DNA of 64,000 bases from Diadophis punctatus similis (taxonomy: Eukaryota > Chordata > Lepidosauria > Squamata > Dipsadidae), in NCBI GenBank assembly GCA_023053685.1, contig JALIGW010000001.1, positions 155,207,466 through 155,271,465 of the forward strand, written 5' to 3'. A model generated the notes under the pieces. The model ran no database searches and was not told the origin of the DNA. It saw only the letters and a program-made list of their open reading frames with translations. The translations under genes were made by a program, and so were the position numbers. Position 1 is the stretch's first letter. Each line of letters opens with the position of its first letter. This document shows, in pieces, positions 45,449 to 57,149 of the stretch.

Positions 45449-46746
45449 GCCCAAAGAGATTGCACCAAGTGAAAAAAAAGGAAATAAGAGGTGTGTAAAA
45501 CATACAAACCTGGCATTAGCATTGCTTCATGGGACTTATTACAAAGAAAATGCACTTCAATTTTTGTAAAAAAAACCCAACTACTACCAAGATAATGATA
45601 TGTCTCATACTTTTTATCATTTTAGCAGTTTCTCTACAACACAGAAATACTGTTAAGTATAAGTGGCAGAGGAATGGAAGAAAGAGAGGAGGTGGGAGCT
45701 TAAAGTTATGTTCCTTGCTGTTAGAGAAATGACCCTTAAAAGGATAATAAAATCTGGCTTATCTTGCATTTAGTCTGGTGTGATCTTAATGTTCACCAGA
45801 ACTTATCCTTGGAGAGCTGCTTAGGGACAAATTTGTTCTTCTTTTATTCTGTGCACTCATCTCTGACACTGAAGATGGATTCCTGCATTAAGTCTAGGAG
45901 GTGAGCATAATCTAAGACACAGATTAAACTGTTCATCTTCCTTGTCATTTTTGGCCTCTTGGCAACAGTTCTTAATGACTTAACCTAAGTGTTTCCTTGT
46001 GAGATGGTCTATGGTTCCATTTTAAATACTTTCAGTGGAAACACTACTCTCATGTACATGGGTGCATGCTCAAAAATCATGCAGAGTTCTTGGGCTGTGA
46101 TTTTGATCATGAACTTCTCTTTTATAAGACACTGCACCTGTATGTTGCTGTTTACAGGCATAACATGATGATAGTTAAGTTCTGGGCTCTACATGACAGC
46201 CAATATAAATGCCTGTATAGTGGTTCAGAAACCAGGACTGGCAAGAGAGCATTTGATACATTATAGATAACACTTTTGTTTTTAGCAGTTCTCAAGCCAC
46301 CATGAACCAAGAAAATAGTCAAGCCCAATCCTGGGAAGTGCTGAGAATGTCTCTTAACCCATACCCATTTTGATATTTTACCTTTGCAAATGTTTCTTTT
46401 ACTTTTATTCAGAATACGATGCTCTTTTGTATGGCGATGCTCACATATTATTGGATGCTTTAATTCTTGTGATGTAACTGAACCGATGACTATTTCTAAA
46501 CCAATCAACTTTTGCTTTGAAGTTTGTAAACCATTTTTTCCAGGTTTCCCCTTTTCATAGGGAGACTCCACTTTATTAGAGTTCTCTAATAAATTGCTTT
46601 TAAAGGATCTTCTGACTCAGTTGCTTATTGGAAAAGGTAAACTGAGGCAGAACCTAGAGCCAAATTTTTAATGATGAAAAACCACTAGGCCTGGAGCAAT
46701 CATTCTTTCTCAGCCAATGTACCCTAAACAGGATGGTTGTTATTGT
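45449..46746. other. no recognised feature
   Basis: Small frames (45529-45732, 46066-46266, 46152-46571) lack start context, domains or splice logic and look like chance. Confidence 0.45.
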
Positions 46747-47060
46747 TAGCGGAGAAATCAGTCCTCCGGAGGTCGATGGATCGTGGCTTCTTTGAAAACA
46801 TACTTACTCAGAAAATAAAACCCGTGATTCAAATCTAATTAACAAAATATTTATTTCAGTAGAAAATAATAAAGAATTCTTATTAGGACTACATTGTATC
46901 GGCTAAGAAAATAAATCACTTCTACCTTGGTAGAAATGGCGAGGAATTCAATCACTGCTCTTTGTTTTTGACGCAACTCTAAGGGGGCAGCCATTTTGAA
47001 TTTTCTAGTCTACAATCTACAATTTTTGAGTCTACAAACCTGAAAAGTAAGAAACAAAAT
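46747..47060. mobile_element. possible LTR-derived repeat
   Basis: AGAAAATAAAACC, TCTAATTAACAAAATATTTA and TTTCAGTAGAAAATAATAAA parallel the solo LTR at 61413-61734 (GAAATAAAACC, TCTAATTGAAAATATTTA, TTTCGGTACAAAAACAATAA). Termini not determined. Confidence 0.35.
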
Positions 47061-47127
47061 ATTTCAGAACGTAAATGATATAATCATTTATAACTGGGAA
47101 AAATTTCAGGCATTTTTATCAAAAACT

Positions 47128-47174
47128 TCACCTGAAATAAAGAAAATGGCATTACTATTTGACTCACCCTCATA
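47128..47174. mobile_element. mariner terminal fragment
   Basis: Shares AAGAAAATGGCATTAC and TTTGACTCACCCT with the mariner terminus at 4375-4414 and ends next to TA. No transposase part. Confidence 0.75.
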
Positions 47175-47984
47175 TCCACTACCAATATGGGAAAATTGTT
47201 CCTTTTTTGTATATGCCACACTGTTTACAAAGGTACATAAGATTTTGTTTGTGTGTGTGTGTATGTATGCATGTATATATGGCAACAATCACTAAATAAT
47301 TAAATCTAAAACTTCATTACCACCACAAGTATATGTTTCTTCTTACTATTGCTACATAAAGTAAGAGCTCTGGATAGTATTTCATGCATATTATATTTGG
47401 TTCTAGATGTCTGATGGGACCATCCCCATAATAGGGGGTCAAACCATGAATACAATTTTATTTTATGATCATAGTCCTCACATAGACCGTAAAACCAAGG
47501 ATCACGTCACCAAAACGATTTGTAACATTTCGTACAGATATAGATTTTCTATGCAGCTGCTGCAGAAGAACACAAAATTATGACAGCAAGTCTGATTCCT
47601 TTGGAGACTACAAAATTGCTTAATTTTATAACTGCACAGTATCTTTGCCTTGACAATTTTTTTAGAAAGCAAAATAGAGGGCTGCAAAATCCAAGTCATG
47701 TAGTAACAGCTAAAGATTGTGCATCGGCTATCCTGATCGTGATGATTTGCCTTTTATTTTGGATGGTGGCATAAAAACTAAAGATATAAGGGGAGGGAAC
47801 AATGAATGGGTATCGCCTTGCATGGATAGGTAGATTAAATAGGGTATTATAGTAATATTAAAATATCAGAGCAGCTAGATATTAAAAGCATGATTGAATA
47901 TAATGGTTGTCAGGGGGAGACGGTGAAAAAGACAGCTAAGTTTCAATAGGAAGAGCTTTGTAACATCACTGAGAAAAGGCTGGA
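47175..47984. other. no recognised feature
   Basis: Short TG run near 47250. No gene. Confidence 0.45.
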
Positions 47985-48332
47985 AGAATAATGAAATACC
48001 CCCAAGAGAAAATTGGATTATAAAATTGATGGAGCTTGTGCAAATAGCAAAGCTGACCAGCTTGGTCAGAGAAAAAAAAAGATAAAAGATTTTTTTTTAA
48101 AAAAAGGGTTGTAAGACTTATATGGAGTTTTTGTTGAAAAAAGAAAAGACTGAGCTGATGATTGATGGAATTGAGGGTTAGAAAGGGTTAAAGAGGTTGG
48201 AGAAAGAGTAAGGTGGCAATTACTCAATAGAAAAAAGGGCAGAAGTAATAATTCTACATTTTCTTTCTTCTCTACCTTTCACATTTTTTTATTGTATTGA
48301 AAATTCTAATAAAAATATTTTGAAAAATCACT
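47985..48332 (+). mobile_element. L1 ORF2 C-terminus and 3' UTR, 5' truncated
   Basis: The plus strand reads KLMELVQIAKLTSLVRE (about 48024-48075), the conserved near-terminal motif of L1 ORF2, then a frameshifted remainder. The tail ends CTAATAAAAATATTTTG near 48325. Confidence 0.75.
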
Positions 48333-48499
48333 ATGAAAATGTTTATACCTTGGATCTATTACATCACTCTTGACCACGATACAGAATATTGAGTCCCTAG
48401 GAAATCTTAAAAGTGGGTTGGTTGATATGTGAGCAGATCGTCCTTAGATAATGGGGTTTCAAACTATGAAGAGCTTGATTTCCAGGGGAGGTACTATAC

Positions 48500-48627
48500 C
48501 AGGGGTGTCAAACTCATGTAGTCGTCACATGATGTATCACAACCTTTTCCCCCTTTGCTAAACTGGGGGTGGACGTGGCCAGTACGGTGATGCATCCAGC
48601 CCACAGGTCGGGAGTTTGATACCCTTG
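48500..48627. mobile_element. hAT-like MITE, CAGGGGTGTCAAACT family
   Basis: Starts CAGGGGTGTCAAACTCATG and ends with the complement of CAAGGGTATCAAACTCCC. Perfect target duplication TACTATAC at 48492-48499 and 48628-48635. 128 bp. Confidence 0.93.
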
Positions 48628-48635
48628 TACTATAC

Positions 48636-50597
48636 TATACTTCCTTATTGGAAGCACAAAGTGCTTCTGCAGTGAAAGCATGAAGCACTTCCTGGTGACA
48701 TCACCATTGTCTGGGGAGTTGGGGGCTTCTTTCATGTCCTTGTTAATTAGCCCACTGAAGTGGTACCTATTTATCTTCAAACTGCTAGGTAGGCAGGAGC
48801 TAAAGCGAATGATGGAAGTTCACCTCATGACACAACAGCACTCAGGTTGCGAACAAGTGAGTGGTCCTGTTCCTTGGAACGCCTCAAGATGAGGAAAGGA
48901 CAGGAGATTGCCCACATGTACTCTGGATGGCTGCTCCTCACAATTAGACTGCTGGACAGTAGATTTCCATGAATTTGAGTGCCAGGAGATGACAGAATCA
49001 GCCATCTTGCTTGCAACCATAGCAAAGCTTTTTAAAGGACACTAAATTCAAAAGCCTCACTTTCTAATCATTTTTGAAAATTGCCCATTGACTATCTTAG
49101 TTATTAGAGATCTTCAGAGTAAGTTTGACAAGTGAGTTTATCTTCAACTGAACAAAAGAAAACTCAATTATAAATTTAAGGACCTAAAGAATTTGAAATA
49201 AACAGCAAAAAACCCCCCACCTTGAACTAAGTAAGCTATGAATGGATTACGGGTTCAGAAAAATTTGGAATATTGGCTTTTACTATAAGATTTTGGAATT
49301 AATTATAAAATATAAATAACTTCTTGTAGGAATCAAACTTAGTTTGACTATCCTGGCTATTATAAGATATTACAAAGATAAGCAACTTTATGATTTTAAA
49401 AACTAAACACTAGAGGGGACTAAATATTCTAAAGAGAAGAAAAAAAATACAAGCCTATTCTTGTATGATGTGAATTAATACTGGGACTTTATAACATTGG
49501 AAATATTAAAGGAGTTCTTTGAAGAATGGAGCCAGAATTTAGTAACTACAGTGTCAACTAATAGAAGGAATCTATGCATAGAAGATGTCTGCTTGTATGC
49601 ATAGACTATGTCTAAAATATGCTAATGAAGGAATGGTAGATTGGAACAAATTTTTACTGACACAAGAGTGAAAATACCCAAAGTGGAACAACCAATGACA
49701 ATATATAAAAAAATATTAATGCAAGGATATTAAGAATGAAATCCTATGGCTTATTTCTAAACATTTATTTATTTAATTTTATTTCACGTTGTCCAATCCC
49801 ATATCAACTCTGAATGTAAACTTGGTAGAAGAAAAATGCAATATAAAATTGGGGGGGAAATAGAGAATATCATAGTGCACCCTGCCAATAATCCAAAATA
49901 TATGCAAATTTAACCAAAAACCATCCTAGCTGTAGGTCTGGGAGAATGTCTGGGAACATTTTTATATACAAAATAGGTGTATATTCCAAAATCCCTTTAT
50001 ATTGTCAGAATTTCTAGTGGCACACGCATAAGTTCTTTCTAGATATGAGTTTATAACTGCACACACAGAAGGATCTCTGCTAAATTTAGAAAGGACTTTA
50101 ATCTTAGTTTCATTCAGACTAGGGGTCAGGTTGTTTGCAAAGACTTCAGCATATGCCTTCAATAAAATAGGAAATAAAAGTCCAATATTCTTCTTGAGGC
50201 AGCATCTGTAAAACCCAGGAGCTTTCCTGACCTTTTAAAATTTAATTCTAGTCACAATTTCTTGAAGAGAAAAAAAAGTGCTTTTTGATATTTTAGATAG
50301 TCTCACATGTCATAAAAAGAAATTACCTGTGTATGAAACATTGGAACTGTAGAATTATTTGCACCATCCCTTCTTAGGTACAATCCTGTCACTCAAGGTT
50401 GAATTTTTCCTGTTATATCCTAACTGCTTTTACCAATCAGGCAGAATGGGGATCTAATCAACAGAGGGAAGAGCTAATACCACAGAGCATCCTATTATCT
50501 TCCTAAGGAGTCACAGATCCTGACTAATATCAGATAAATCCACAAGATGAATCTCAAATGGATTTGTCTAGGCAATCCCCCAACTCTGAATGAAAAA
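48636..50597. other. AT-rich; possible L1 5' remnant at about 49060-49760
   Basis: TTAAAGGAGTTCTTTGAAGA, ATGGAGCCAGAATTT near 49508 has the style of an L1 ORF1 start. No clear protein follows. Otherwise nothing recognised. Confidence 0.3.
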
Positions 50598-50822
50598 GAG
50601 CCGAGGTGGCGCAGTGGTTAAATGCAGCACTGCAGGCTACTGCTAGTTCAGCAGTTCAGCTGTTCAAATCTCACCAGCTCAAGGTTGACTCAGCCTTCCA
50701 TCCTTCTGAGGTGGGTAAAATGAGGACCCAGATTGTTGGGGGCAATATGCTGAACTCTGTAAACCGCTTAGAGAGGGCTGTAAAGCACTATGAAGCGGTA
50801 TATAAGTGCTATTGCTATTGCT
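50598..50822 (+). mobile_element. tRNA-derived squamate SINE, full length
   Basis: The pol III A box TGGCGCAGTGG lies at 50607-50617 and the B box GTTCAAATC at 50662-50670, spaced as in a tRNA gene. The body has TGACTCAGCCTTCCATCCTT, GAGGTGGGTAAAATGAGGAC and GTAAACCGCTTAGAGAGGGC. The tail is GCTATTGCTATTGCT. No clear target duplication. Confidence 0.92.
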
Positions 50823-51772
50823 AATATGAGTGATTTTATCTTTCAGCTGCCATGACCCAGAAATAATTTTTCGATTCCATTTTCTCTAATAGGAATTGAG
50901 TCACTTTAAACAATATGGCTAGGTAGCTACCCCTGGATGTAATTTGAATAGAGAAATAGGCTTTCTCTATTGCTCTTATCATTCTTATGTGGGCTTGAAC
51001 TTGAGTTTTTATCCCATGTTCAGCCACTGACAACCCTTCAAGGTAGCTCAAGCTTGGAAATCAAAGACATACAAATTATACTATTTTTGTTATAAAGTCT
51101 GAATGTGCTTTCTTCTCTTCTCCTTTTTTCCTCATGAGAATTAGGGAGGGTCATATTGGAGACTCTTTCATAAATTACATTTGTTCCTTAGGTTCAAATT
51201 TACTTTATCTGTCCATTGAGTTGGTTGTCGTTCTTTCTCCCGTTCCTCAGGGTTCTTCCTTCTTTCCATTACATCTACATTTGTGATTCATCTTTTATCA
51301 GTGTTTCTCTAGATTTTCTTCTGTTGCTTCATCTCCCAGAGTTCCTCAGTAGCTCAGAGGGGTCCCATGGATTAATGACTAGAGAAAAGCCATTAAGAAG
51401 CAGTGCTATTCCAGAAATTGATTAGGCACTTAACAGAACTGCCTGCCATGTTCATGGCCTGGAAACAGGGAAGTATCTCAGTTCTTATCTTTTATCAGGA
51501 TCTGGCTAAGTAATAACCCAATACAAACAATTCAATATTAGCTTGTTGAAGTCTCCCTCCCCCACCCATCTCCAAAAAATGCACAAACCATGAAGTTCTA
51601 GAAGAAACAAAACTCTCAGAAAAGAGAATTGTGTCTGGGTATGTATGTTGTTGTTGTTGTTCATCCATCGTGTTCGAAGAGGACCTTGACATCTATCAGG
51701 TATGTATGTATCTAAATATTCTATCTCTTTCATATTGTAAGATGGGGAAAAAAACCCCATGTTTGTAAAGTC
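50823..51772. other. unrecognised, with a (TTG)n trace
   Basis: GTTGTTGTTGTTGTTCATCC at about 51648, followed by GTTCGAAGAGGACCTTGAC, looks like a LINE or SINE tail. Not classified. Confidence 0.35.
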
Positions 51773-51956
51773 TATGGAGATTCTCAGTCATCCAAGTCAT
51801 GGTTGTCCCAAAGGTGCTTTTTCAAGGGGCAACTGGACTTTCTAGTTTTTCTTTGAAGACATTCAGCTAAAGAAGCTTCTTGGATGAGAAGTGAAACATC
51901 TTCAAAGAAAAACCAGAAAGTCCAGTTGCCTCTTGAAAAAGCACCTTTGGGATGTC
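51773..51956. mobile_element. fold-back retroelement (possibly Penelope-like)
   Basis: Two inverted arms: left TCCCAAAGGTGCTTTTTCAA, CAACTGGACTTTCTAG and TTTCTTTGAAGACATTC; right CATCTTCAAAGAAAAACCAG, AAAGTCCAGTTGCCTCTTGA and AAAAGCACCTTTGGGA. The centre is AAGAAGCTTCTTGGATGAGA. Flanks TGTAAAGTC (51764-51772) and TGTAAAATC (51957-51965), 8 of 9. Same element as 24228-24426. Confidence 0.75.
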
Positions 51957-51965
51957 TGTAAAATC

Positions 51966-52602
51966 AAGAAAATGGATTAAGTAGATTATTTATGAATAAG
52001 GGGGAAAAATCAGAGATTTTGCATTATTACTGCTCAGAAGCTGAAAATATGTTTTTTTTTAGGGTTTAGAAAAATCTTCCAATTTGCAATAATCTTTTTT
52101 GCTCCTCGCTGCATCTTTGAGTGGTACTGAAAAATCACCGTGCCAGGCTCACTGAAATGTCCTTGCATGATAATGGGGGATGAACACAGGTGTATCAAAT
52201 GAGAAGAGCAGAGTGCCATGGAAGCAGCTTTGCAATTAAATGTGGTTTATTTTTATTCCAGGTACCTTTAACAAAAAAGCATGGAAAGGAATTACAAATA
52301 CATCTCTTTGTGTTTGTCCTTACCTAACAATGGCTCTTTGCTAAAGTCCTGCGATGAGCCCTGAATTAATATCTTACTGGTGCCACTTATAACAAACAGA
52401 ATGCAGTCCTGTGACCATTCTTCTCCCAGTATGCTCATTTCATTTCACCCTCTCTGATGATGTCCCAGGTCTAACAGCATCTTCCCTGATTGTCAGGAAG
52501 CATTATTTGGCTGCAGAGCAAGTCAGACCCAGCTCAAATAAACCATGAAGCAAAACACACATGTGGTTTAGGGCACCAAGAGGGGCACCCCAGAGTTTAT
52601 TC
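51966..52602. other. no recognised feature
   Basis: No repeat or gene recognised. Confidence 0.5.
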
Positions 52603-52610
52603 CTCTAGCT

Positions 52611-52742
52611 CAGTGTTTCTCAACCTTGGCAGTTTGAAGATGTGTGGACTTCAACTCCCAGAATTCTGGGAGCGTTGCTGGCTGGGGAATTCTGGGAGTT
52701 GAAGTCCACACATCTTCAAACTGCCAAGGTTGAGAAACACTG
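52611..52742. mobile_element. palindromic hAT-like MITE, near-perfect hairpin
   Basis: Starts CAGTGTTTCTCAACCTTGGC and ends with its exact complement. The arms pair over about 58 bp (AGTTTGAAGATGTGTGGACT and TCAACTCCCAGAATTC), leaving only GGGAGCGTTGCTGGCTGG in the middle. Perfect target duplication CTCTAGCT at 52603-52610 and 52743-52750. 132 bp. Confidence 0.95.
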
Positions 52743-52916
52743 CTCTAGCTTAACCTTCACTGTCACATTTCATTCCAGTTAATTTTTTTTTGTCATTCTC
52801 CTTCTCTTTGTTGTTCAATTAATTCGCATTGTTTAAAAAAAAACATGCTTTCTTCAGCATAGTGTGTGGACGAGCCCTTAGTTCACCATTTGAGGTTTTG
52901 CATCTGCCCCCCCCCC

Positions 52917-53239
52917 CGGGGTGGGTTCCACTTACCTTTGCCACCAGTTCGCATCGCAACGTTTCCTCGTGCGATTTGGCTTCCGCGCATGCTCAGAAGC
53001 AGGAATGAGCCTGAAACACAGCTGAGGACCTCATCAGCTGTGCTTCGGGTGAAGACATAAAGGTCAGAATTCACCCGCGGGCGGGCAGGAGGGGCCTTTT
53101 TCAAGCCGCGGAAGGGGAAAAATTTGAACAAAATCCAAAAAAAGATGGCAGCGCACACGGAACGGCACAGACAGTGACATCACCAGCGGGTTGCTACCAG
53201 TTCGGGTGATCCAGTCCAAACCGGGAGGAACCCCCCCTG
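52917..53239. mobile_element. hAT-like MITE beside a C-run
   Basis: Starts near CCGGGGTGGGTTCCACTTAC and ends GGAGGAACCCCCCCTG. Shares GCGGGTTGCTACCAGTTC with 24498-24881. The C-rich flank (52906-52917) makes the left boundary and the duplication ambiguous. Confidence 0.75.
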
Positions 53240-53348
53240 CCCCACCCAAATGAAGAGTGGATTGTGCATGGGGACTTCATTGGGGGAAGGAAATGGCAGT
53301 GGTAGCTTTTGGCCAGTGCTGAAATATCAAGGATTCCATTTGGTATGT

Positions 53349-54118
53349 CAATTGGAATAGAGCTGGAAGAGACCTTGGAGGCCTTCTAGTCTAACCCCCT
53401 CCACAAGCGGGAGACCCTATACCAGTGATGGCGAACCTTTTTTTCCTCGGGTGCCGAAATAGTGCGCGCGCGTTATCAGACACGCATGCGTGCCCACACC
53501 CATAATTCAAAGCCCCCCACTCGCCCCACCCTCCCTGCGCATGCGTGCACGACCCTCCCCACTCCCCCGTTTCCCGACTTCCAGTGGGCCCGGTAGGCCC
53601 ATTTTTCGCCCTCCCCAGGCTCCAGAGGCTTTCTTGGAGTTTGGGGAGGGCGAAAACGCTCCCCCCGTCACCCCAGAGGCCCTCCGGAGGCCGAAATCAC
53701 CCTCCCAGAACCTCCGCGTGAGCCAAAAATCAGCTGGCGGGCACGCACATGTGCGCTGGAGCTGAGCTAGCGCAACGGCACGCGTGCCGGCAGATATGGC
53801 TCTGCGTGCCACCTGTGGCACCCGTGCCATAGGTTCGCCATCACTGCCCTATACCATTTCAGACAAGTGACTGTCCAGCCTCTTCTTAAAAACCTCCAGT
53901 GATGAAGCACCCGCAGCTTCTGACGGCAAGCTGTTCCACTGGTTAATTGTCCTCACTGTTAGGAAGTTTCATCCTAATTCCATGTTGCTTCTCTTCTTGA
54001 TTAGTTTCCATCCATTGTTTCTTGTTTTGCCTTCTGGTGCTTTGGAAAATAAGTTGACCCCTTCTTCTTTGTGGCAGCCTCTTAAATACAGGAATACTGC
54101 TATCATGTCCCCTATCAG
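53349..54118 (-). mobile_element. CR1 LINE 3' end, split by a MITE
   Basis: GGAAGAGACCTTGGAGGCCT, CTAACCCCCTCCACAAGCGG and, after the MITE, TTCCACTGGTTAATTGTCCT and CAGTGATGAAGCACCC match the CR1 3' region at 14775-15060. A MITE lies at 53423-53846. Only the 3' ~350 bp of CR1 is present. Confidence 0.85.
53423..53846. mobile_element. hAT-like MITE, CAGTGATGGCGAACC family, complete
   Basis: Starts CAGTGATGGCGAACCTTTTT and ends AGGTTCGCCATCACTG. Perfect target duplication CCCTATAC at 53415-53422 and 53847-53854, which are CR1 bases. The interior has CAGGCTCCAGAGGC and GGGCGAAAAC. 424 bp, almost the same length as 60366-60790. Confidence 0.95.
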
Positions 54119-54559
54119 GCTAAAGTTAAAAAAATGTGTTTTAAATTAAAACACATTATCTTGCTAAAAAAAGGTGGTGAAATATGCTTAATTTGCTAAT
54201 TTATCATTTTTGGCTGCTAAGCAATGGAACTCATGTTCATCAGCAATGTTTGTACCTGCTTGCTTTAGTGATGGAAAAAAATGTCAAGGCTAAGTAGCTG
54301 GGTGTTTGATTCACTGTTTTCCGAACCTAGTAAAATGCTTTTAAGAAAAGTGCTGATATCACGTATGTTTAACTGTAATTATACATAGGAACAGCAACCA
54401 AAGCAAAAATATTTATTTGAAAGGTTGGTCCATAAGACTTTTTATCTTTTGCTATTTGTCTTTTGCTATTGAATAAAAGTCTTCAAGGAAATGTAACACA
54501 AAATTCCCAGGCAATAAATTTTTTTTGGTATCCAAAATTAATCTACATAGAGTTTCTAT
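54119..54559. other. no recognised feature
   Basis: AT-rich; may include decayed L1. Confidence 0.4.
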
Positions 54560-55535
54560 TTTTTTTTACAATTAAAGCCCCAAAAATGTTTTTACTGTTG
54601 AGCATGGTAGATTTAGTTCGATGGAAGTTAATTGGCATGGGATTAAGACTTTGAAAGTGGGAATTTAGGCCCCCAAAGAGGGCAAAGCACTGTTTTATAA
54701 ACAATTTATGAGAGATTAATAGGTTTCTCTTAGGAAAATTGGTGTTTAATGGGAGAGCGGAATGGATCCAGTGGTGGGTTTCACTTACCTTTGCTACCGG
54801 TTCGGGAACGGGCATGCACGGGTGCACACACTTGCTTTTCATGCATGCAACACTTCTGCGCATGCGCAGAGCATTTTTGATGATGTCTGGGCGGGTGGGC
54901 GGAGCCTCCCACCGCCTCCACTACCGGTTCTCCCGATCTGGGGCAAACGGGTAGCAACCCACCACTGAATGGATCTATTTCCCCACAATGGGACAGAACT
55001 TCTGAGGGAAATTTTAAAATCACACAAATTACCAAGGTTTTTTTTAATTTGATAGGCATATTTAGAGTTGGTTGATGTGTAGAGACAGAAAAATGAAAAT
55101 TGAAGAGAGTATACTTACTATTTCGAAAGACAAAGATCCTTTTCTAGAATAGACATGTTTTGGATTTCAAAGAATCAGGCTACTAGGGTGTCTAAAGTAG
55201 AGATAATACTAAAACCTTTTAAAAAATCATAATTCTCTGAGTTTGCTTTATAAAAGAAAATTTGTTTAGATGGGGACTATTGTTGGTAAAGAAAGAAGTA
55301 ATATTGTAAAATGAGAATTGTAAAAAGAAAGAAGAATTTTGTGAAAGTAATTTAGGTAAAGGCACTGATTTAAGAATAGTTTGGGATGCAAGAAAAGCTT
55401 TTATTAGAGGTTATTTTATGCAACACAATAGTGAATTTAAAAAGAAGAGCCAAAAGAAAACACAAGCTATTTTGGATGAAATCACAAGAAAAAAAGATGA
55501 ATTAAATAAATTTCCAGAGAAATCCAGCCATGGAT
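54560..55535 (+). mobile_element. L1 ORF2 N-terminal relic, split by a MITE
   Basis: In shifting plus-strand frames: ELVDVWRDRKMKIEE, TISKDKDPFLE, FGFQRIRLLG, then SLGCKKSF and YATQ-SEFKKKSQKKTQAILD. These parallel the endonuclease-to-RT linker region of squamate L1 ORF2. Heavily mutated. The MITE 54769-54967 lies within it. Confidence 0.55.
54769..54967. mobile_element. hAT-like MITE in L1 relic
   Basis: Starts CAGTGGTGGGTTTCACTTAC and ends GTAGCAACCCACCACTG. Perfect target duplication AATGGATC at 54761-54768 and 54968-54975. Contains CTTCTGCGCATGCGCAGAGC. 199 bp. Confidence 0.95.
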
Positions 55536-55544
55536 TACTCTTAA

Positions 55545-55907
55545 TCTTTACTCTCAATCCAAATGACTCTTCATATATCTCTTGTAACTTATATTTCTTT
55601 TGATTGTGGCATCTGTTACATACTTTCACAGCAAATGTAATTTTAGTAGATCTTTGAATCTTCTTGCTCCTTTAGTCACTGTTCCAGAATCCCTCCCTAT
55701 GAGATCATTCCTCTAAACACAGGACCCGAGTATTAGATACAGAAATTGATAGCCCCATCTTAAAATCAGGATAGCCCTTGTGGCTAGTTATGCTATCAGA
55801 AGACTTTTAGAGGGAATAGAAAGCATTTTATAGATGAGAAATAATAGCAAACACAAATGGCTAACTTACCATGAGATCCAATAATTTTTTCAGGGGGAAT
55901 ACAAAAT
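55545..55907. repeat. unclassified interspersed repeat, copy 2
   Basis: Same block order as 18405-18788. It follows directly after L1 ORF2 sequence, so it could be an internally deleted L1 3' region or a separate insertion. Confidence 0.7.
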
Positions 55908-55984
55908 GTGGGACAGTGCATTACCTTGGTATCTGCCACATTTGATGGACACTTGTGTGAGCTGTCTTGAGGTAATTTCTACAT

Positions 55985-56110
55985 ATGTGACTGGATAACA
56001 TAATGATTAGAGTATCGCCTTTGATGTGGGAAACCAGGGTTCAAATTCTGGCTGTAACCTACCTTACCAATAGGGGTCTTTTGGCAAAGACTCCCTAACA
56101 CTTCACCTGC
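55985..56110 (+). mobile_element. tRNA-derived SINE head
   Basis: TAATGATTAGAGTATCGCCT, TTTGATGTGGGAAACC and the B-box-like GTTCAAATT at 56039-56047 (last base not matching) resemble a tRNA-type promoter of a SINE different from 50598-50822. The A box is degraded. Confidence 0.55.
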
Positions 56111-56263
56111 CTACCACAAAATATGAGAGTGACACAAACTAGGCGAACCATGCTAACTCAGACATCACCTGGATTAACGTTTGTGTCAGATGTTGAGGAA
56201 CCAGGACAATCTGATTATAAGTAGACTTTAGGAACAAATTATACATGGACAAGACATGAGACA

Positions 56264-56301
<38 letters not shown>

Positions 56302-56316
56302 ACACACACACACACA
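56264..56316. repeat. (CA)n microsatellite
   Basis: AC dinucleotides with two CG interruptions. Confidence 0.95.
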
Positions 56317-56805
56317 TTTATAATTGAAATGCACCTAAAATATGTCTGTTTATATCTCTTAAGCGCATTCCAACAGACTGTGCTTTATTTGGAATACAAC
56401 AATTCTTCTGTCAGTTACCATTATTGTAGCTGAGTGCCATAACAACCACCAATGCTTTAATTTGATTTTAAATAGAAACAGTTTTCTCTTTAGTACAGAA
56501 GGTTGAGGACACACACTGTCAATGTATTCCACAATCTAATTTGGTGGCTGTGATATAACTTGTTATTTTCTGCAGGAGTTTTAAAAAGATTTAAATCCAA
56601 GTAGTTTGGTCTGAATTCCCCTGATTTCCACTTCCTTAATTCTATCAACCACTCAATGACCACTGATAATAGCTAAATGTGTCATCAGATTTTGTTGTCA
56701 ATGTTGCAGCACTAAGAGCATTTTTGTCACTCCTAGGAAAGACAAAAAAGACATTGGCAAGAATATGTTTCTCAAAATGAAGGCTGCAAAGAGATTATCC
56801 TTTGA
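56317..56805. other. no recognised feature
   Basis: No repeat or gene recognised. Confidence 0.5.
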
Positions 56806-57149
56806 CATATACACAGTAGTGGGTTCCTACCGGTGCGGTCCACTCTACCGCACCGGTAGCAACCGGCTGGTGACGTCACAATCGGTTACAGGTCCCTGGG
56901 TGCCGCCATCTTTTTTTTTTGAATATTTTTCGATTTTTTTCCCGAATTTTCTTCTCTTTTCTTCTGAGCATGTGCAGAAGCCGAGCTTCCGGCCCTGTGC
57001 ATGCGGTTGCTATCTTGTTTTTGACTTTATTTTTTAATTTTTTTAAATTTATTTTATTTTATTTTTTATTTTTCTTCTGAGCATGTGCAGAAGCCGAGCT
57101 TCCGGCCTTGTGCATGCGTCTACATCCTGTTTTCGACTTTATTTTTTAT

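Noticed and set aside
45529..45732. Small membrane-protein-like frame (ICLILFIILAVSL)
   Set aside because: Isolated, no splice or promoter context, and a hydrophobic run is common in T-rich DNA.
54739..54968. Plus-strand frames with MHGCTHLLFMHATLL
   Set aside because: They lie in the MITE 54769-54967, which is precisely bounded by a target duplication.
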